DNA from: Ornithinibacillus caprae
GTDB taxonomy: Bacteria; Bacillota; Bacilli; Bacillales; Amphibacillaceae
Direction: 5' to 3'
DNA: 64,000 nt
Assembly (NCBI RefSeq): GCF_009728145.1
Contig: NZ_WOCA01000004.1
Coordinates: 186,001-250,000, forward strand
This document shows, one piece after another, positions 44,095-52,464 of this stretch; within the stretch, counting starts at the first letter, position 1, and every line of letters starts with the position of its first letter. The position numbers and the translations under genes were made by a program. The notes beneath the pieces were generated by a model. The model had not been told where the DNA came from. It ran no database searches and saw only the letters and a list, made by a program, of their open reading frames with translations.

Positions 44095-44783
44095 ACAGTT
44101 TTCTCTTCCTTAGCCATGTACCCCTGGCCAACCTTAGTCTCTATATAGTTACCTAATCCAAGTTCTTCAAGCTTTTTTCGTAATCGATTGACATTGACAG
44201 TTAACGTATTATCACTAACAAAACGTTCGTCCTCCCATAGACTTTTAATTAATTCCTCTCGACTTACGATCGTATTCTTTCTTTCGATAAGAAACTTTAA
44301 AATATACATTTCATTTTTAGTAAGTTCTATATCTCCATTATTATTTGTGACCGTGTTCTTTAAAAAGTCAACTGTTGCACCGCACCAGGTTTTAAACGCC
44401 ATTTGCTGCTCTGTATTATAGTTGTATACACGGCGAAGCACAGCTTGAATTTTTGCAATTAAGACATCGAAGTGAAATGGTTTCTGGATAAAGTCATCTG
44501 CTCCAAGCTGCATAGACATGACCATATCTGTAGGGTGGTCACGTGATGATAAAAAAATTATTGGTACATTTGAATGAGATCGAATCATCCTACACCAATG
44601 AAACCCATCGAATTTAGGAAGTTGAATATCGATAATGACTAAATCAGGTTTAAGGCTGGAAAATTCTTGGATCACTTGATCGAAATCATTAACACCATGT
44701 ACGGTATATGACCACTGCGATAATCGTTCCTTTATTTCATGAAATAAAGTTGTATCGTCTTCAATAAGCATAATATTAAACAA
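44091..44783 (-). CDS. BceR-like response regulator
   Basis: A response regulator of about 230 residues: receiver domain with phosphorylated Asp in VIIDIQLPKFDG, Thr/Ser switch IFLSSRD and Lys FIQKPF, then an OmpR-type winged helix (LTKNEMYILKFLIER, DNTLTVNVNRLRKKLEELG). The start is uncertain; TTG 44783 (FNIMLIEDD) aligns with other BceR proteins and has GTGGTGA 6 nt upstream, though the frame is open to 44795. It should activate the downstream ABC genes. The 268-bp gap upstream (44784-45051) shows no credible gene. Confidence 0.88.
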   Translation of the reverse strand: MFNIMLIEDDTTLFHEIKERLSQWSYTVHGVNDFDQVIQEFSSLKPDLVIIDIQLPKFDGFHWCRMIRSHSNVPIIFLSSRDHPTDMVMSMQLGADDFIQKPFHFDVLIAKIQAVLRRVYNYNTEQQMAFKTWCGATVDFLKNTVTNNNGDIELTKNEMYILKFLIERKNTIVSREELIKSLWEDERFVSDNTLTVNVNRLRKKLEELGLGNYIETKVGQGYMAKEEKTV

Positions 44784-45051
44784 TGGTTTCACCACATTTT
44801 CTATTAGTAACTACATCTACATACTATAGTAATATGTTTGTAGCTTATGTGTAAATGAATTAGTGAACTGTTCCGAAATAGTTAGAAATCAGGTAAGGAA
44901 AAGAGGAGCTTTGCTGAAAATAGTTGTTACATGAACAACGTAAGAAAATTTGAAGGAGATGGAAAAGCAATTATAGTTCAAGCGAGTATGGCTATCTTAA
45001 ATACACAACCTATATAATTATGTAATGATCAAATTCATGCTCAACATTTAT

Positions 45052-45642
45052 TTACTTAGAAACAAACGGATTATTCGGAATCCAAAATCGATAGGGATAA
45101 TCCCTTGCTTCACCAGAATTATCAATACCGATTCGTTTCCCTTGGGCTATCTTCCCGGGCTTTTTTCCTTTTGCTATGTATAACGGAGGTTCTAAGAAGG
45201 ATTGTCCATAATCTTCCATGGTTATACCTAGTGCTTTGGTAAGCTTTCCAGGACCACTGGTAAGGTTTTGGAATTTCTTTACTGGGCGTCTTTGTAACAT
45301 TATATGAATCCCCCTATATGGCTCCACTGCACGAATGAGTACTGCTTCCGGTTGATTAACTTTTCCACTTACCACATTAACTAGACAGTGAGTGTGCATT
45401 GTATAGGTGTATACCATGCCAGGCTGATCAAACATAATTTCCGTTCGTTTTGTTCTACGGTTTCTGTAGCTATGAGCAGCTTGGTCATATTCCCCTAAGT
45501 ATGCCTCTGTTTCCACGATAAAACCTGATGTGATCCCATCTTTTGTTTCCTTCACTAGGATACAGCCAAGTAAAGATTTAGCTAAATCTATAGTAGGTTG
45601 AGAATAGAAATCTACGTCTAATGATTGTAAATGCCAATCCAT
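45052..45642 (-). CDS. 3-methyladenine DNA glycosylase (AAG/MPG type)
   Basis: A 196-residue alkyladenine DNA glycosylase (PF02245), removing alkylated purines in base-excision repair. Visible are DLAKSLLGCILV, the catalytic Glu in VETEAYLG, DQAAHSYRNRRTKR, MVYTYTMH (base-flipping Tyr) and VLIRAVEP, and SGPGKLTKALGI. ATG 45642 begins at the expected N-terminus MDWHLQSLDVDFY; the frame is open to 45912, but that part has no ribosome site and is hydrophobic nonsense. B. subtilis has a similar enzyme (Aag/YxlJ). Confidence 0.9.
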   Translation of the reverse strand: MDWHLQSLDVDFYSQPTIDLAKSLLGCILVKETKDGITSGFIVETEAYLGEYDQAAHSYRNRRTKRTEIMFDQPGMVYTYTMHTHCLVNVVSGKVNQPEAVLIRAVEPYRGIHIMLQRRPVKKFQNLTSGPGKLTKALGITMEDYGQSFLEPPLYIAKGKKPGKIAQGKRIGIDNSGEARDYPYRFWIPNNPFVSK

Positions 45643-45808
45643 CGTTATCATCGTCCTTGTATTTTTTAGTTTTGCCTTAAATATAACAAAAGAAAATGTA
45701 TATCTCCAAAAAAGAAATATGGTAAGGGGGGTGTCAATAATCTTTAGATAACTCTTTAAATTTCTGAAGGTTTGTACGATAGATAGAAAGAGAGGAGGTA
45801 AAGGGGGA

Positions 45809-46603
45809 TTGGCAGATAAAAAAGACAAAACAAACTCATGGATAAATTTGCTTAAGAAAAAGGAGTATGTTGCTAGTTTTATCATACTTTTAGTAACAAT
45901 CGGTATCACCATTCTGTTACTAAAACCATATCATGCAGAATTTATAGCTACAGGCGGAATTAGCTCCGTTGAAGAATTAGGAATTGATGGTAGTGTGTAT
46001 TTCACTTATGTGGAATCTGGATTGACAAATAATTATTATGAGAGAATCACCTTAGAAATGTTATATGATGATATGGAATTTATCCCGTTAGATGAGCAGG
46101 ACTTAATTGCCTATGAGTACTACGAGGAAATGGGTGACCAATTTAAGGAAGATACCATTGTTAATGCCGTGGAAAGTGCAAGCTTTGATCAGTTGGCGGA
46201 TCCTTCTTCAGACGATTTTTTGGATCGTGTATGGGAAATTACAAATAGTTCTGCGCAGTATAGTGGAGATTCCTTTGGATTAATGATTGCGATTGGTTTA
46301 GTCGAAGAGTTAAATCAAGAAGATTTTTCAAAGGATGGAACCTATGTAATTGCTGGAACTGGAACGATGGAAGCAGATCATTCCGTTGGTTCAATAGGCG
46401 GTATTCGGCAAAAATTGCTAACTGCAGAGAACAATGGGGTAGATATTTTCTTTATTCCAAAGGATAAACAATATTATTATGACATTAGTTTAAGCAATGA
46501 GGTAGAGGCAGAACAAGTAATAGCAGAAGAGGGACTTGATGTAAGAGTCGTGGCAGTGGAAACATTAGAGGATGCCATAATATACTTGAGAAATCTGCCA
46601 TAA
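45809..46603 (+). CDS. Membrane-anchored Lon-type (S16) protease without PDZ
   Basis: A 264-residue protein with an N-terminal membrane helix (about 21-39) and a C-terminal Lon catalytic domain. The Ser-Lys dyad appears as Ser155 in YSGDSFGLM and Lys202 in GSIGGIRQKLLTAENNGVDIFFIP. It resembles YlbL/SepM-type proteases in order, but the PDZ domain between anchor and S16 domain is absent; instead about 100 acidic residues intervene. The TTG start has AGGAGG 9 nt upstream. It is followed at 13 bp by a membrane-protein gene, likely the same operon. Confidence 0.8.
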   Translation: MADKKDKTNSWINLLKKKEYVASFIILLVTIGITILLLKPYHAEFIATGGISSVEELGIDGSVYFTYVESGLTNNYYERITLEMLYDDMEFIPLDEQDLIAYEYYEEMGDQFKEDTIVNAVESASFDQLADPSSDDFLDRVWEITNSSAQYSGDSFGLMIAIGLVEELNQEDFSKDGTYVIAGTGTMEADHSVGSIGGIRQKLLTAENNGVDIFFIPKDKQYYYDISLSNEVEAEQVIAEEGLDVRVVAVETLEDAIIYLRNLP

Positions 46604-46616
46604 TAGGGAGGAAATC

Positions 46617-47270
46617 ATGGAAATTACAAGTAAAACAACCGGTAATATGTTAAAACTATTTTTAACCCTTGGTATGGTACTAAGTAGTATTTTAGTTGTG
46701 ACAACATTTTTTTATGCTTATTTCTACGAGGTTTTTCTATCTATTTCGATCATTGACCAAGCGGTTACTATTATTAATGTAATTATATGGATCATAACAA
46801 TCATTCTTTATTTAGTATGGATTTACAAAGTTCATAAAGATCTACGAAATTTAAATGCAACTTATCCTATTAAACCTTCTGGTGCATTAGCTAGAATATT
46901 GATACCGGTGTATAACTTATATGGATTGTGGAATATCTTTTCGACTATGGTGGACTTTTTAAAAGGAAATACCAGTACAGCAAAACATGCGAAGCGAATA
47001 GGATTATTAATTCCTTTTTATTACATATTATTTTTTGTAACGGATCTTTTAAATCGATTAATTGGTGCAGAGTTAATCTTCAATGATCATGTACTCTTTT
47101 TATCCTATGTATTGGATGCAGTATTAATGGTTGTCTTTTTAATGATGACTAAATCCATCTTTGAATCTTTAAATATCATGGGTGCTGAATATATTGCGGA
47201 GGCAGAATCAGAAGAACTACCTGGTGAAGTAATAAGTGAGGAAACAATGGAGCTTGAAAAGCCATTATAA
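46617..47270 (+). CDS. DUF4328-like membrane protein
   Basis: A 217-residue protein with five or so membrane helices (near 10-33, 45-70, 90-108, 130-147, 160-182) and an acidic tail (EAESEELPGEV). The block VWIYKVHKDLRNLNATYPIKPSGALARILIPVYNLYGLWNIF resembles DUF4328. The function is unknown. GGGAGG precedes ATG by 6 nt, and the gene lies 13 bp after the membrane-anchored Lon-type protease, which might process it. Confidence 0.65.
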   Translation: MEITSKTTGNMLKLFLTLGMVLSSILVVTTFFYAYFYEVFLSISIIDQAVTIINVIIWIITIILYLVWIYKVHKDLRNLNATYPIKPSGALARILIPVYNLYGLWNIFSTMVDFLKGNTSTAKHAKRIGLLIPFYYILFFVTDLLNRLIGAELIFNDHVLFLSYVLDAVLMVVFLMMTKSIFESLNIMGAEYIAEAESEELPGEVISEETMELEKPL

Positions 47271-47276
47271 TTACCT

Positions 47277-47312
47277 AGGGAGGCAGTACCAACAGGTATA
47301 CTGTCTCCCTAT
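47277..47312 (+). terminator. Terminator after the DUF4328-like gene
   Basis: TAGGGAGGCAGTA and TACTGTCTCCCTA pair over 13 bp with one G-T pair, then TTTT. Confidence 0.8.
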
Positions 47313-47313
47313 T

Positions 47314-48000
47314 TTAAGTTTCATAGGGAATGACATAGATTCCATCCGTTGATAACCAATCAGCATAAAGTACTTCCTTGCTACTATTATATCCTTTCCT
47401 TTTAAGTTGGTTATCAAGCCAGCTTTGGTTATAGCCTAAGCTTTTCACATTATCCGCTATTATTTCTCCATCCATAATTAATGTCGTACTTGGGTAAGCT
47501 GGTTGAGGTGGTAAGTTTAAGTCCTTCACCGTAACTTTTTGATACGTATGCTTCTTTAGAATACTTATGGAACCATTCGTCTCTAGGACGGCATAAGCAA
47601 CTTCACGTATGGAAAAAATCTCACTTTGTCTTAACAGGCTTAGGAGCTGGTTAATATTCATCCGATTCTTTTTTAACTGATATCGATCTATTTTGCCATC
47701 ACGAATAATTATGGAGGGATTTCCTTCCCAAAATCCTCGTAAACCTTTAAATTTTAATAAGCCCTTCTCCATCATAATCATGAGAATTCCCCATAAGAAT
47801 ACAGTGTGAAAAATATTTATTAAGGATACATTTTCTTCATATATGCCATTTCCTAGTAATTCAGATAAAACAATAGCAGTAATAAAGTCAAAGGGTGTTA
47901 ACTGTTTAATCGTGGTTTTACCCAGTATTTTTGTGATGAAAAATAGTAAAAAGAAACCAACAACCACTTTTATAGTTAGGTCCATTACGTTTAATTCCAT
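47314..48000 (-). CDS. DUF421 (YetF-like) membrane protein 2
   Basis: A 228-residue DUF421 protein: membrane segments at about 8-24, 36-55 and 62-78, the motif KTTIKQLTPFDFITAIVLSELLGNGI, then the YetF cytosolic domains with NPSIIIRDGKID and LETNGSISILKK. It is clearly related to, but divergent from, the DUF421 protein at 36986. AGGAGCGG lies upstream of ATG. The function is unknown, and no operon partners exist. Confidence 0.82.
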   Translation of the reverse strand: MELNVMDLTIKVVVGFFLLFFITKILGKTTIKQLTPFDFITAIVLSELLGNGIYEENVSLINIFHTVFLWGILMIMMEKGLLKFKGLRGFWEGNPSIIIRDGKIDRYQLKKNRMNINQLLSLLRQSEIFSIREVAYAVLETNGSISILKKHTYQKVTVKDLNLPPQPAYPSTTLIMDGEIIADNVKSLGYNQSWLDNQLKRKGYNSSKEVLYADWLSTDGIYVIPYET

Positions 48001-48243
48001 ACATTCCGCTCCTAAAACTATATTGATCTAGTTATAGATCACCAATATACAGTTTTGTCAGTTTTAAAGATTTTATTCTTTCATCTAATATCTCGCTTGA
48101 TTTGTAGAAAACTAGTTTATTAATCATAGGTGTAAGTAAATAATGAGTTTTGCCTATAGAATATAAAAAGATATAAATTTTCATATCCTGCATCTGCGCA
48201 ACGAAGCTTGGCAATAGACAAGCTTCCAGAAAAAAACTTGTCG

Positions 48244-48272
48244 GAATCTTGAAACCGATTCTTGCATAGGAT
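48244..48272 (+). promoter_or_regulatory. Candidate sigma-E promoter of prkA
   Basis: GAATCTT (48244-48250), 14 nt, CATAGGAT (48265-48272). The sigma-E consensus is about KMATATT, 13-15 nt, CATACAnT; B. subtilis prkA belongs to the sigma-E regulon. The rest of the 306-bp gap holds an AAGCTTG/CAAGCTT inverted repeat near 48214. Confidence 0.45.
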
Positions 48273-48306
48273 GTATAAATACCGCGACCTATATGGAGGG
48301 AATTCG

Positions 48307-50202
48307 ATGGACATTTTAAGCAAAGTGAAGAGCTATCGGGAAGAAGAGAGACGTTTGCAGTGGGAAGGAACATTCGCGGAGTATTTAGAGATTGTGAAGG
48401 AGCGACCTGAAGTTGCCCAAACCGCACATTCACGTGTGTATAATATGATTAAAGCCTCTGGTTTAGCCGAAAGAAATGGCAAGAAAATGTATAAATTCTT
48501 CGGTGAAGAAATCTTTGGACTAGAGGATGCTATTGAAAGATTAGTAGAGGAATATTTTCATCCTGCTGCAAAACGACTAGATGTACGTAAGCGAATATTG
48601 CTTTTAATGGGACCTGTTAGTGGAGGAAAATCAACTATTGTAACCATGCTAAAGCGAGGTCTAGAACAATACTCTAGAACAGAAGAAGGCGCGGTGTATG
48701 CGATTAAGGGCTGTCCAATGCATGAAGATCCATTACACCTTATTCCGAATCATTTACGAGAGGATTTTTTCAAAGAATATGGCATTCGTATTGAGGGAAG
48801 CCTTTCTCCTTTAAATACGATGCGCTTAGAAAAGGAATATAATGGTCAAATTGAAGACGTAAAAGTAGAAAGAATATTTCTTTCTGAAGATAAACGAGTT
48901 GGCATTGGAACATTTAGCCCTTCAGATCCGAAATCACAGGATATCGCAGATTTAACAGGTAGTATTGATTTTTCTACGATTGCTGAGTATGGATCCGAAT
49001 CAGATCCCCGTGCCTATCGCTTCGATGGTGAATTGAATAAAGCCAACCGTGGTATGATGGAGTTTCAAGAAATGCTTAAATGTGATGAGAAGTTTCTTTG
49101 GCATTTATTATCTCTTACACAGGAAGGCAATTTTAAAGCAGGTAGATTCGCGTTAATTAGCGCAGATGAATTGATTGTGGCTCACACAAACGAAGCGGAA
49201 TATCGCTCGTTTATTTCGAATAAAAAGAATGAAGCACTGCATTCTAGAATTATTGTGATGCCGATTCCTTACAACCTGAGGGTAAGTGAGGAAGAGAGAA
49301 TTTATGAAAAAATGATTAATGAAAGTGATATGGCTCATGTGCATATTGCACCGCATGCACTGCGGGTTGCAGCGATTTTCTCGATACTAACTCGGCTGAA
49401 AGAATCTAAGAAACAAGGCGTAGACCTTGTAAAGAAAATGCGCCTTTATGATGGAGATAGTGTAGAAGGGTTTAATCAAATGGATGTGGATGAACTTCGC
49501 AAGGAATTTTCGGATGAAGGAATGAACGGAATTGATCCGCGGTATGTAATTAATAGGATTTCATCGACGATCATTCGAAAAGAAGTGCCGTCAATCAATG
49601 CGCTTGATGTATTACGTTCACTGAAAGATGGATTAGACCAGCATGCATCTATTTCTCAGGAGGATAAAGAGAGGTATATGAATTATATCTCTATCGCAAG
49701 AAAAGAATATGATGAAATTGCTAAGAAGGAAGTACAGAAGGCATTTGTTTATTCGTATGAAGAATCAGCTAAATCATTAATGGATAATTATTTAGATAAT
49801 GTTGAGGCATATTGTAATAAAAATAAATTACGAGATCCACTAACTGGTGAAGAAATGAATCCTGATGAGAAATTAATGCGTTCCATTGAAGAACAAATAG
49901 GGATCTCTGAAAACGCGAAAAAAGGCTTCCGAGAAGAAATTCTTATTCGTATATCTGCATACGCACGAAAAGGGAAGAAATTTGATTATAACTCTCATGA
50001 ACGTTTACGCGAAGCGATACAGAAGAAGCTATTTGCGGATTTAAAAGATGTCGTGAAAATCACTACGTCTTCTAAAACACCAGATGAATCTCAGTTGAAG
50101 AAAATCAATGAAGTTATTGCTCGATTAATTGATGAATACGGATATAATTCTGTTTCTGCAAATGAATTATTGCGGTATGTTGGAAGTTTATTGAACAGAT
50201 AA
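48307..50202 (+). CDS. prkA: PrkA sporulation AAA+ ATPase/serine kinase-like protein
   Basis: A 631-residue protein, the exact length of B. subtilis PrkA and nearly collinear with it. An AAA+ domain has Walker A GPVSGGKST (about 103-111), and a C-terminal domain has weak kinase resemblance; recent work on the family favours ATP-dependent protease/ATPase roles. It acts in the mother cell during sporulation, upstream of sigma-K. ATG 48307 has GGAGGG 6 nt upstream; an earlier frame extension lacks one. yhbH follows after a terminator, and spoVR lies 7.6 kb on. Confidence 0.95.
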   Translation: MDILSKVKSYREEERRLQWEGTFAEYLEIVKERPEVAQTAHSRVYNMIKASGLAERNGKKMYKFFGEEIFGLEDAIERLVEEYFHPAAKRLDVRKRILLLMGPVSGGKSTIVTMLKRGLEQYSRTEEGAVYAIKGCPMHEDPLHLIPNHLREDFFKEYGIRIEGSLSPLNTMRLEKEYNGQIEDVKVERIFLSEDKRVGIGTFSPSDPKSQDIADLTGSIDFSTIAEYGSESDPRAYRFDGELNKANRGMMEFQEMLKCDEKFLWHLLSLTQEGNFKAGRFALISADELIVAHTNEAEYRSFISNKKNEALHSRIIVMPIPYNLRVSEEERIYEKMINESDMAHVHIAPHALRVAAIFSILTRLKESKKQGVDLVKKMRLYDGDSVEGFNQMDVDELRKEFSDEGMNGIDPRYVINRISSTIIRKEVPSINALDVLRSLKDGLDQHASISQEDKERYMNYISIARKEYDEIAKKEVQKAFVYSYEESAKSLMDNYLDNVEAYCNKNKLRDPLTGEEMNPDEKLMRSIEEQIGISENAKKGFREEILIRISAYARKGKKFDYNSHERLREAIQKKLFADLKDVVKITTSSKTPDESQLKKINEVIARLIDEYGYNSVSANELLRYVGSLLNR

Positions 50203-50216
50203 TAACAAAGGAATAT

Positions 50217-50254
50217 AACAAGACTGACATTTCGTTAGTCTTGTTATTTTTTAA
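50217..50254 (+). terminator. Terminator after prkA
   Basis: AACAAGACT and AGTCTTGTT form a 9-bp stem, followed by ATTTTTT. Confidence 0.85.
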
Positions 50255-50271
50255 CAGAAAAGAAGTATAAG

Positions 50272-50343
50272 CTTTTCTTATGCTGCATAAGTGCAACTAA
50301 GGTTTTTGCCAAAAACACTTGGCAAAAAGCCAAGTATTCTAAA
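50272..50343. repeat. Dispersed repeat B, copy B
   Basis: Second copy of the element at 21896. After the shared core it carries a perfect small hairpin ACTTGGC/GCCAAGT, then ATTCT. It lies between prkA and yhbH. Confidence 0.5.
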
Positions 50344-50462
50344 AACAAAAATAGGATATGGTAATGCAATAATATACATCTTCATGCATAAGATAAAGAA
50401 ATATCATAACAAACCTATTTTGGTTATATGATATTTTAATAAAAGTATAGGAGGGAAAGGTA

Positions 50463-51623
50463 TTGCAGGATCAAAGTAAGAGTTTTGTTGTCTCCAAGGA
50501 AGACTGGTCCCTCCATCGCAAAGGCTTTCAAGATCAACAACGTCATATGGACAAAGTAAAGGAAGCCATTAAAAATAATTTGCCAGACTTAATTAGTGAA
50601 GAAAGCATTATAATGTCTAATGGACGCGATGTAGTGAAAATTCCAATTCGTTCTTTGGATGAGTACAAAATTCGCTATAATCACAACAAGCAAAAGCATA
50701 TAGGCCAAGGTGATGGTGACAGTCAAGTTGGTGATGTAGTTGGTCGTGAACCAGGAAAAAGCAAGACTGGATCTGGTCAAGGGAAGAAGGCTGGAGATCA
50801 GCCCGGTAAGGACTACTATGAAGCGGAAGTATCATTTGCTGAATTAGAAAAAGCTTTGTTTAAGGAATTAGAACTACCCAATTTAAAACAAAAGGAACAA
50901 GAAGAAATTATTACCGAAAAAATCGAGTTTAATGATATCCGCAAAAAAGGTCTGATGGGGAATATCGATAAAAAGCGAACGATATTAACAGCATTAAAAC
51001 GAAATGCAACGGAAGGGAAAGCTGAAATCACCCCAATTTATAATGACGATCTACGTTTTAAGACGTGGAATGAAGAAATCAAGCCAGAATCTAAAGCGGT
51101 TGTTCTAGCTATGATGGATACTAGCGCATCCATGGGAACGTTTGAAAAGTTTATGGCAAGAAGCTTCTTCTTTTGGATGACGCGGTTCCTACGTACGAAG
51201 TATGAATCAGTAGAAATTGCATTTATCGCACATCATACCGAAGCTAAGGTCGTCTCCGAAGAGCATTTTTTCTCAAAAGGAGAGAGTGGAGGAACGATTT
51301 GTTCATCAGCTTATGACAAAGCATTAGAATTAATTGATGAGAAGTTCAATCCATCCCGCTATAATATCTATCCATTTCATTTTTCTGATGGAGAGAATAT
51401 CACATCCGATAATCCAAAATGTATCAAACTAGTTAATGAAATTATGGATGTATCGAATATGTTCGGATATGCTGAAGTAAACCTATACAATCGTCCTTCC
51501 ACACTAATGCGAGCGTATCAATCTATTGATAATGAGAAGTTCCGTCATTATATTATGAAAGAGAAGAAAGATGTGTACCATGCTATGAAGAAATTTTTTC
51601 AAAAACAAGAAGCATTCGTTTAG
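50463..51623 (+). CDS. yhbH: YhbH, UPF0229 sporulation protein
   Basis: A 386-residue UPF0229 protein, as found between prkA and spoVR in many bacteria. The N-terminal half is charged, with a Gly-rich linker ([19 protein letters not shown]); the C-terminal half is a von Willebrand A-like domain with the metal motif MMDTSASMG (DxSxS-like, about 221-229). It is thought to work with PrkA and SpoVR in sporulating cells; the biochemical role is unsettled. The start is TTG 50463 behind AGGAGGGAAAGG. Confidence 0.92.
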   Translation: MQDQSKSFVVSKEDWSLHRKGFQDQQRHMDKVKEAIKNNLPDLISEESIIMSNGRDVVKIPIRSLDEYKIRYNHNKQKHIGQGDGDSQVGDVVGREPGKSKTGSGQGKKAGDQPGKDYYEAEVSFAELEKALFKELELPNLKQKEQEEIITEKIEFNDIRKKGLMGNIDKKRTILTALKRNATEGKAEITPIYNDDLRFKTWNEEIKPESKAVVLAMMDTSASMGTFEKFMARSFFFWMTRFLRTKYESVEIAFIAHHTEAKVVSEEHFFSKGESGGTICSSAYDKALELIDEKFNPSRYNIYPFHFSDGENITSDNPKCIKLVNEIMDVSNMFGYAEVNLYNRPSTLMRAYQSIDNEKFRHYIMKEKKDVYHAMKKFFQKQEAFV

Positions 51624-51633
51624 ATTTTTAGAT

Positions 51634-51664
51634 TAAAAAGCCCCCTGTTTGGGGGTTTTTATTG
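51634..51664 (+). terminator. Terminator after yhbH
   Basis: CCCCC and GGGGG pair around TGTTT (extended by AAAAAG/TTTTT), ending in a T-run. Confidence 0.9.
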
Positions 51665-51706
51665 TATGAGCGTGCTTTGGTTAGGTGGTGAGTTTTCGGG
51701 TTCTCG

Positions 51707-51895
51707 GTATCAGCAGATATTTTGGTTAATTCAGCAGATACGGACATTAATTCAGCAGATGTAGATCTTAATTCAGCAGATGTAGATTTTAATTCAGCAG
51801 ATAGAGGCATTAATTCAGCATTTCGGTCCATTAATTCAGCATATCCACCCACTAATTCAGCATTTCTCCTCACTTATTCAGCGAAGTGCTTATTC
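51707..51895. repeat. Tandem repeat, nine units of 21 bp
   Basis: Nine 21-bp units with the constant part TAATTCAGCA and a variable part. The first and last units are degenerate. Since 21 is a multiple of three, each strand reads as heptads: SAEL on the minus strand and NSAD on the plus strand. A reverse-strand open frame over it has no ribosome site and was not called. Confidence 0.9.
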
Positions 51896-51914
51896 CAAGT
51901 CACCCCCCCCAAAT

Positions 51915-52268
51915 TTAATCCGCTACCTCAATCTTATAAACACCACGATCAGTGCTAATTAAAAACTTTTCTCCATCAAATTCATACAACGAGTCATCCT
52001 GTAATGGGATTTCGTACATGGAGGCTGGAAGTGGCTCGGTATTACTAGTTGCCTCAGGTGCAATGTTTCCATCACCATTTAGTTGTAACGTGTGCATGGG
52101 CTCATATTCATCTATTCTACGTGTGTTTCTGGAATAAGAAATATCTTGTAGGTTTAAAACGGTTTGGTCAAGATCATCCATTTCATGTTTGGTTACTTTT
52201 ATCGTTTGTCCATTCCATTGTTGTAGTAAGTCATTGAATTCTTCAATCGATAAGAAATTCTGGTCCAT
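51915..52268 (-). CDS. Hypothetical protein
   Basis: A 117-residue acidic soluble protein. The N-terminal helix SIEEFNDLLQQWNGQ is followed by strands (TIKVTKHEMDDLDQTVLNLQDISY) and the C-terminal beta pairs SLYEFDGEKFLISTDRGVYKIEVAD. I recognise no family or motif. GTAGGAGGGAT precedes ATG at a good distance, which supports a real gene. It is divergent from htpG, 196 bp away. Confidence 0.65.
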   Translation of the reverse strand: MDQNFLSIEEFNDLLQQWNGQTIKVTKHEMDDLDQTVLNLQDISYSRNTRRIDEYEPMHTLQLNGDGNIAPEATSNTEPLPASMYEIPLQDDSLYEFDGEKFLISTDRGVYKIEVAD

Positions 52269-52370
52269 ATTATCCCTCCTACTATTAGACTATCCCTGTT
52301 AAACACATTCATTCAGACGAATAAATGTTGCCTTGTGGTAATTTTTAACTTGAGTTAGTATGTATAACAA

Positions 52371-52376
52371 TTGACA
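52371..52376 (+). promoter_or_regulatory. -35 element of the htpG promoter
   Basis: A perfect TTGACA; AT-rich sequence with a plausible -10 (GATATT or ATATTA) follows 16-17 nt later, just upstream of the CIRCE element. Confidence 0.6.
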
Positions 52377-52409
52377 GGAATTGTCCAATTATGATATTAA
52401 AAATATAGA

Positions 52410-52436
52410 TTAGCACTCGGATGGTTAGAGTGCTAA
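52410..52436. promoter_or_regulatory. CIRCE element (HrcA operator)
   Basis: TTAGCACTC, 9 nt, GAGTGCTAA: a perfect match to the CIRCE consensus, 28 bp before the htpG start codon. HrcA repression is expected. Confidence 0.95.
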
Positions 52437-52464
52437 TTCAACTATGCTAAAGGAGAGGTTATTC

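Noticed and set aside
44941-45017. A small ATG frame of 28 codons upstream of the Bce module
   Set aside because: There is no convincing ribosome site or family resemblance.
48236-48250. A 15-bp match (CTTGTCGGAATCTTG) with 59392-59406
   Set aside because: The match ends abruptly on both sides; one such match is expected by chance in AT-rich DNA of this size.
51628-51873. A reverse-strand frame of SAEL heptads
   Set aside because: It comes from the 21-bp tandem repeat, has no ribosome site and runs into the yhbH terminator.
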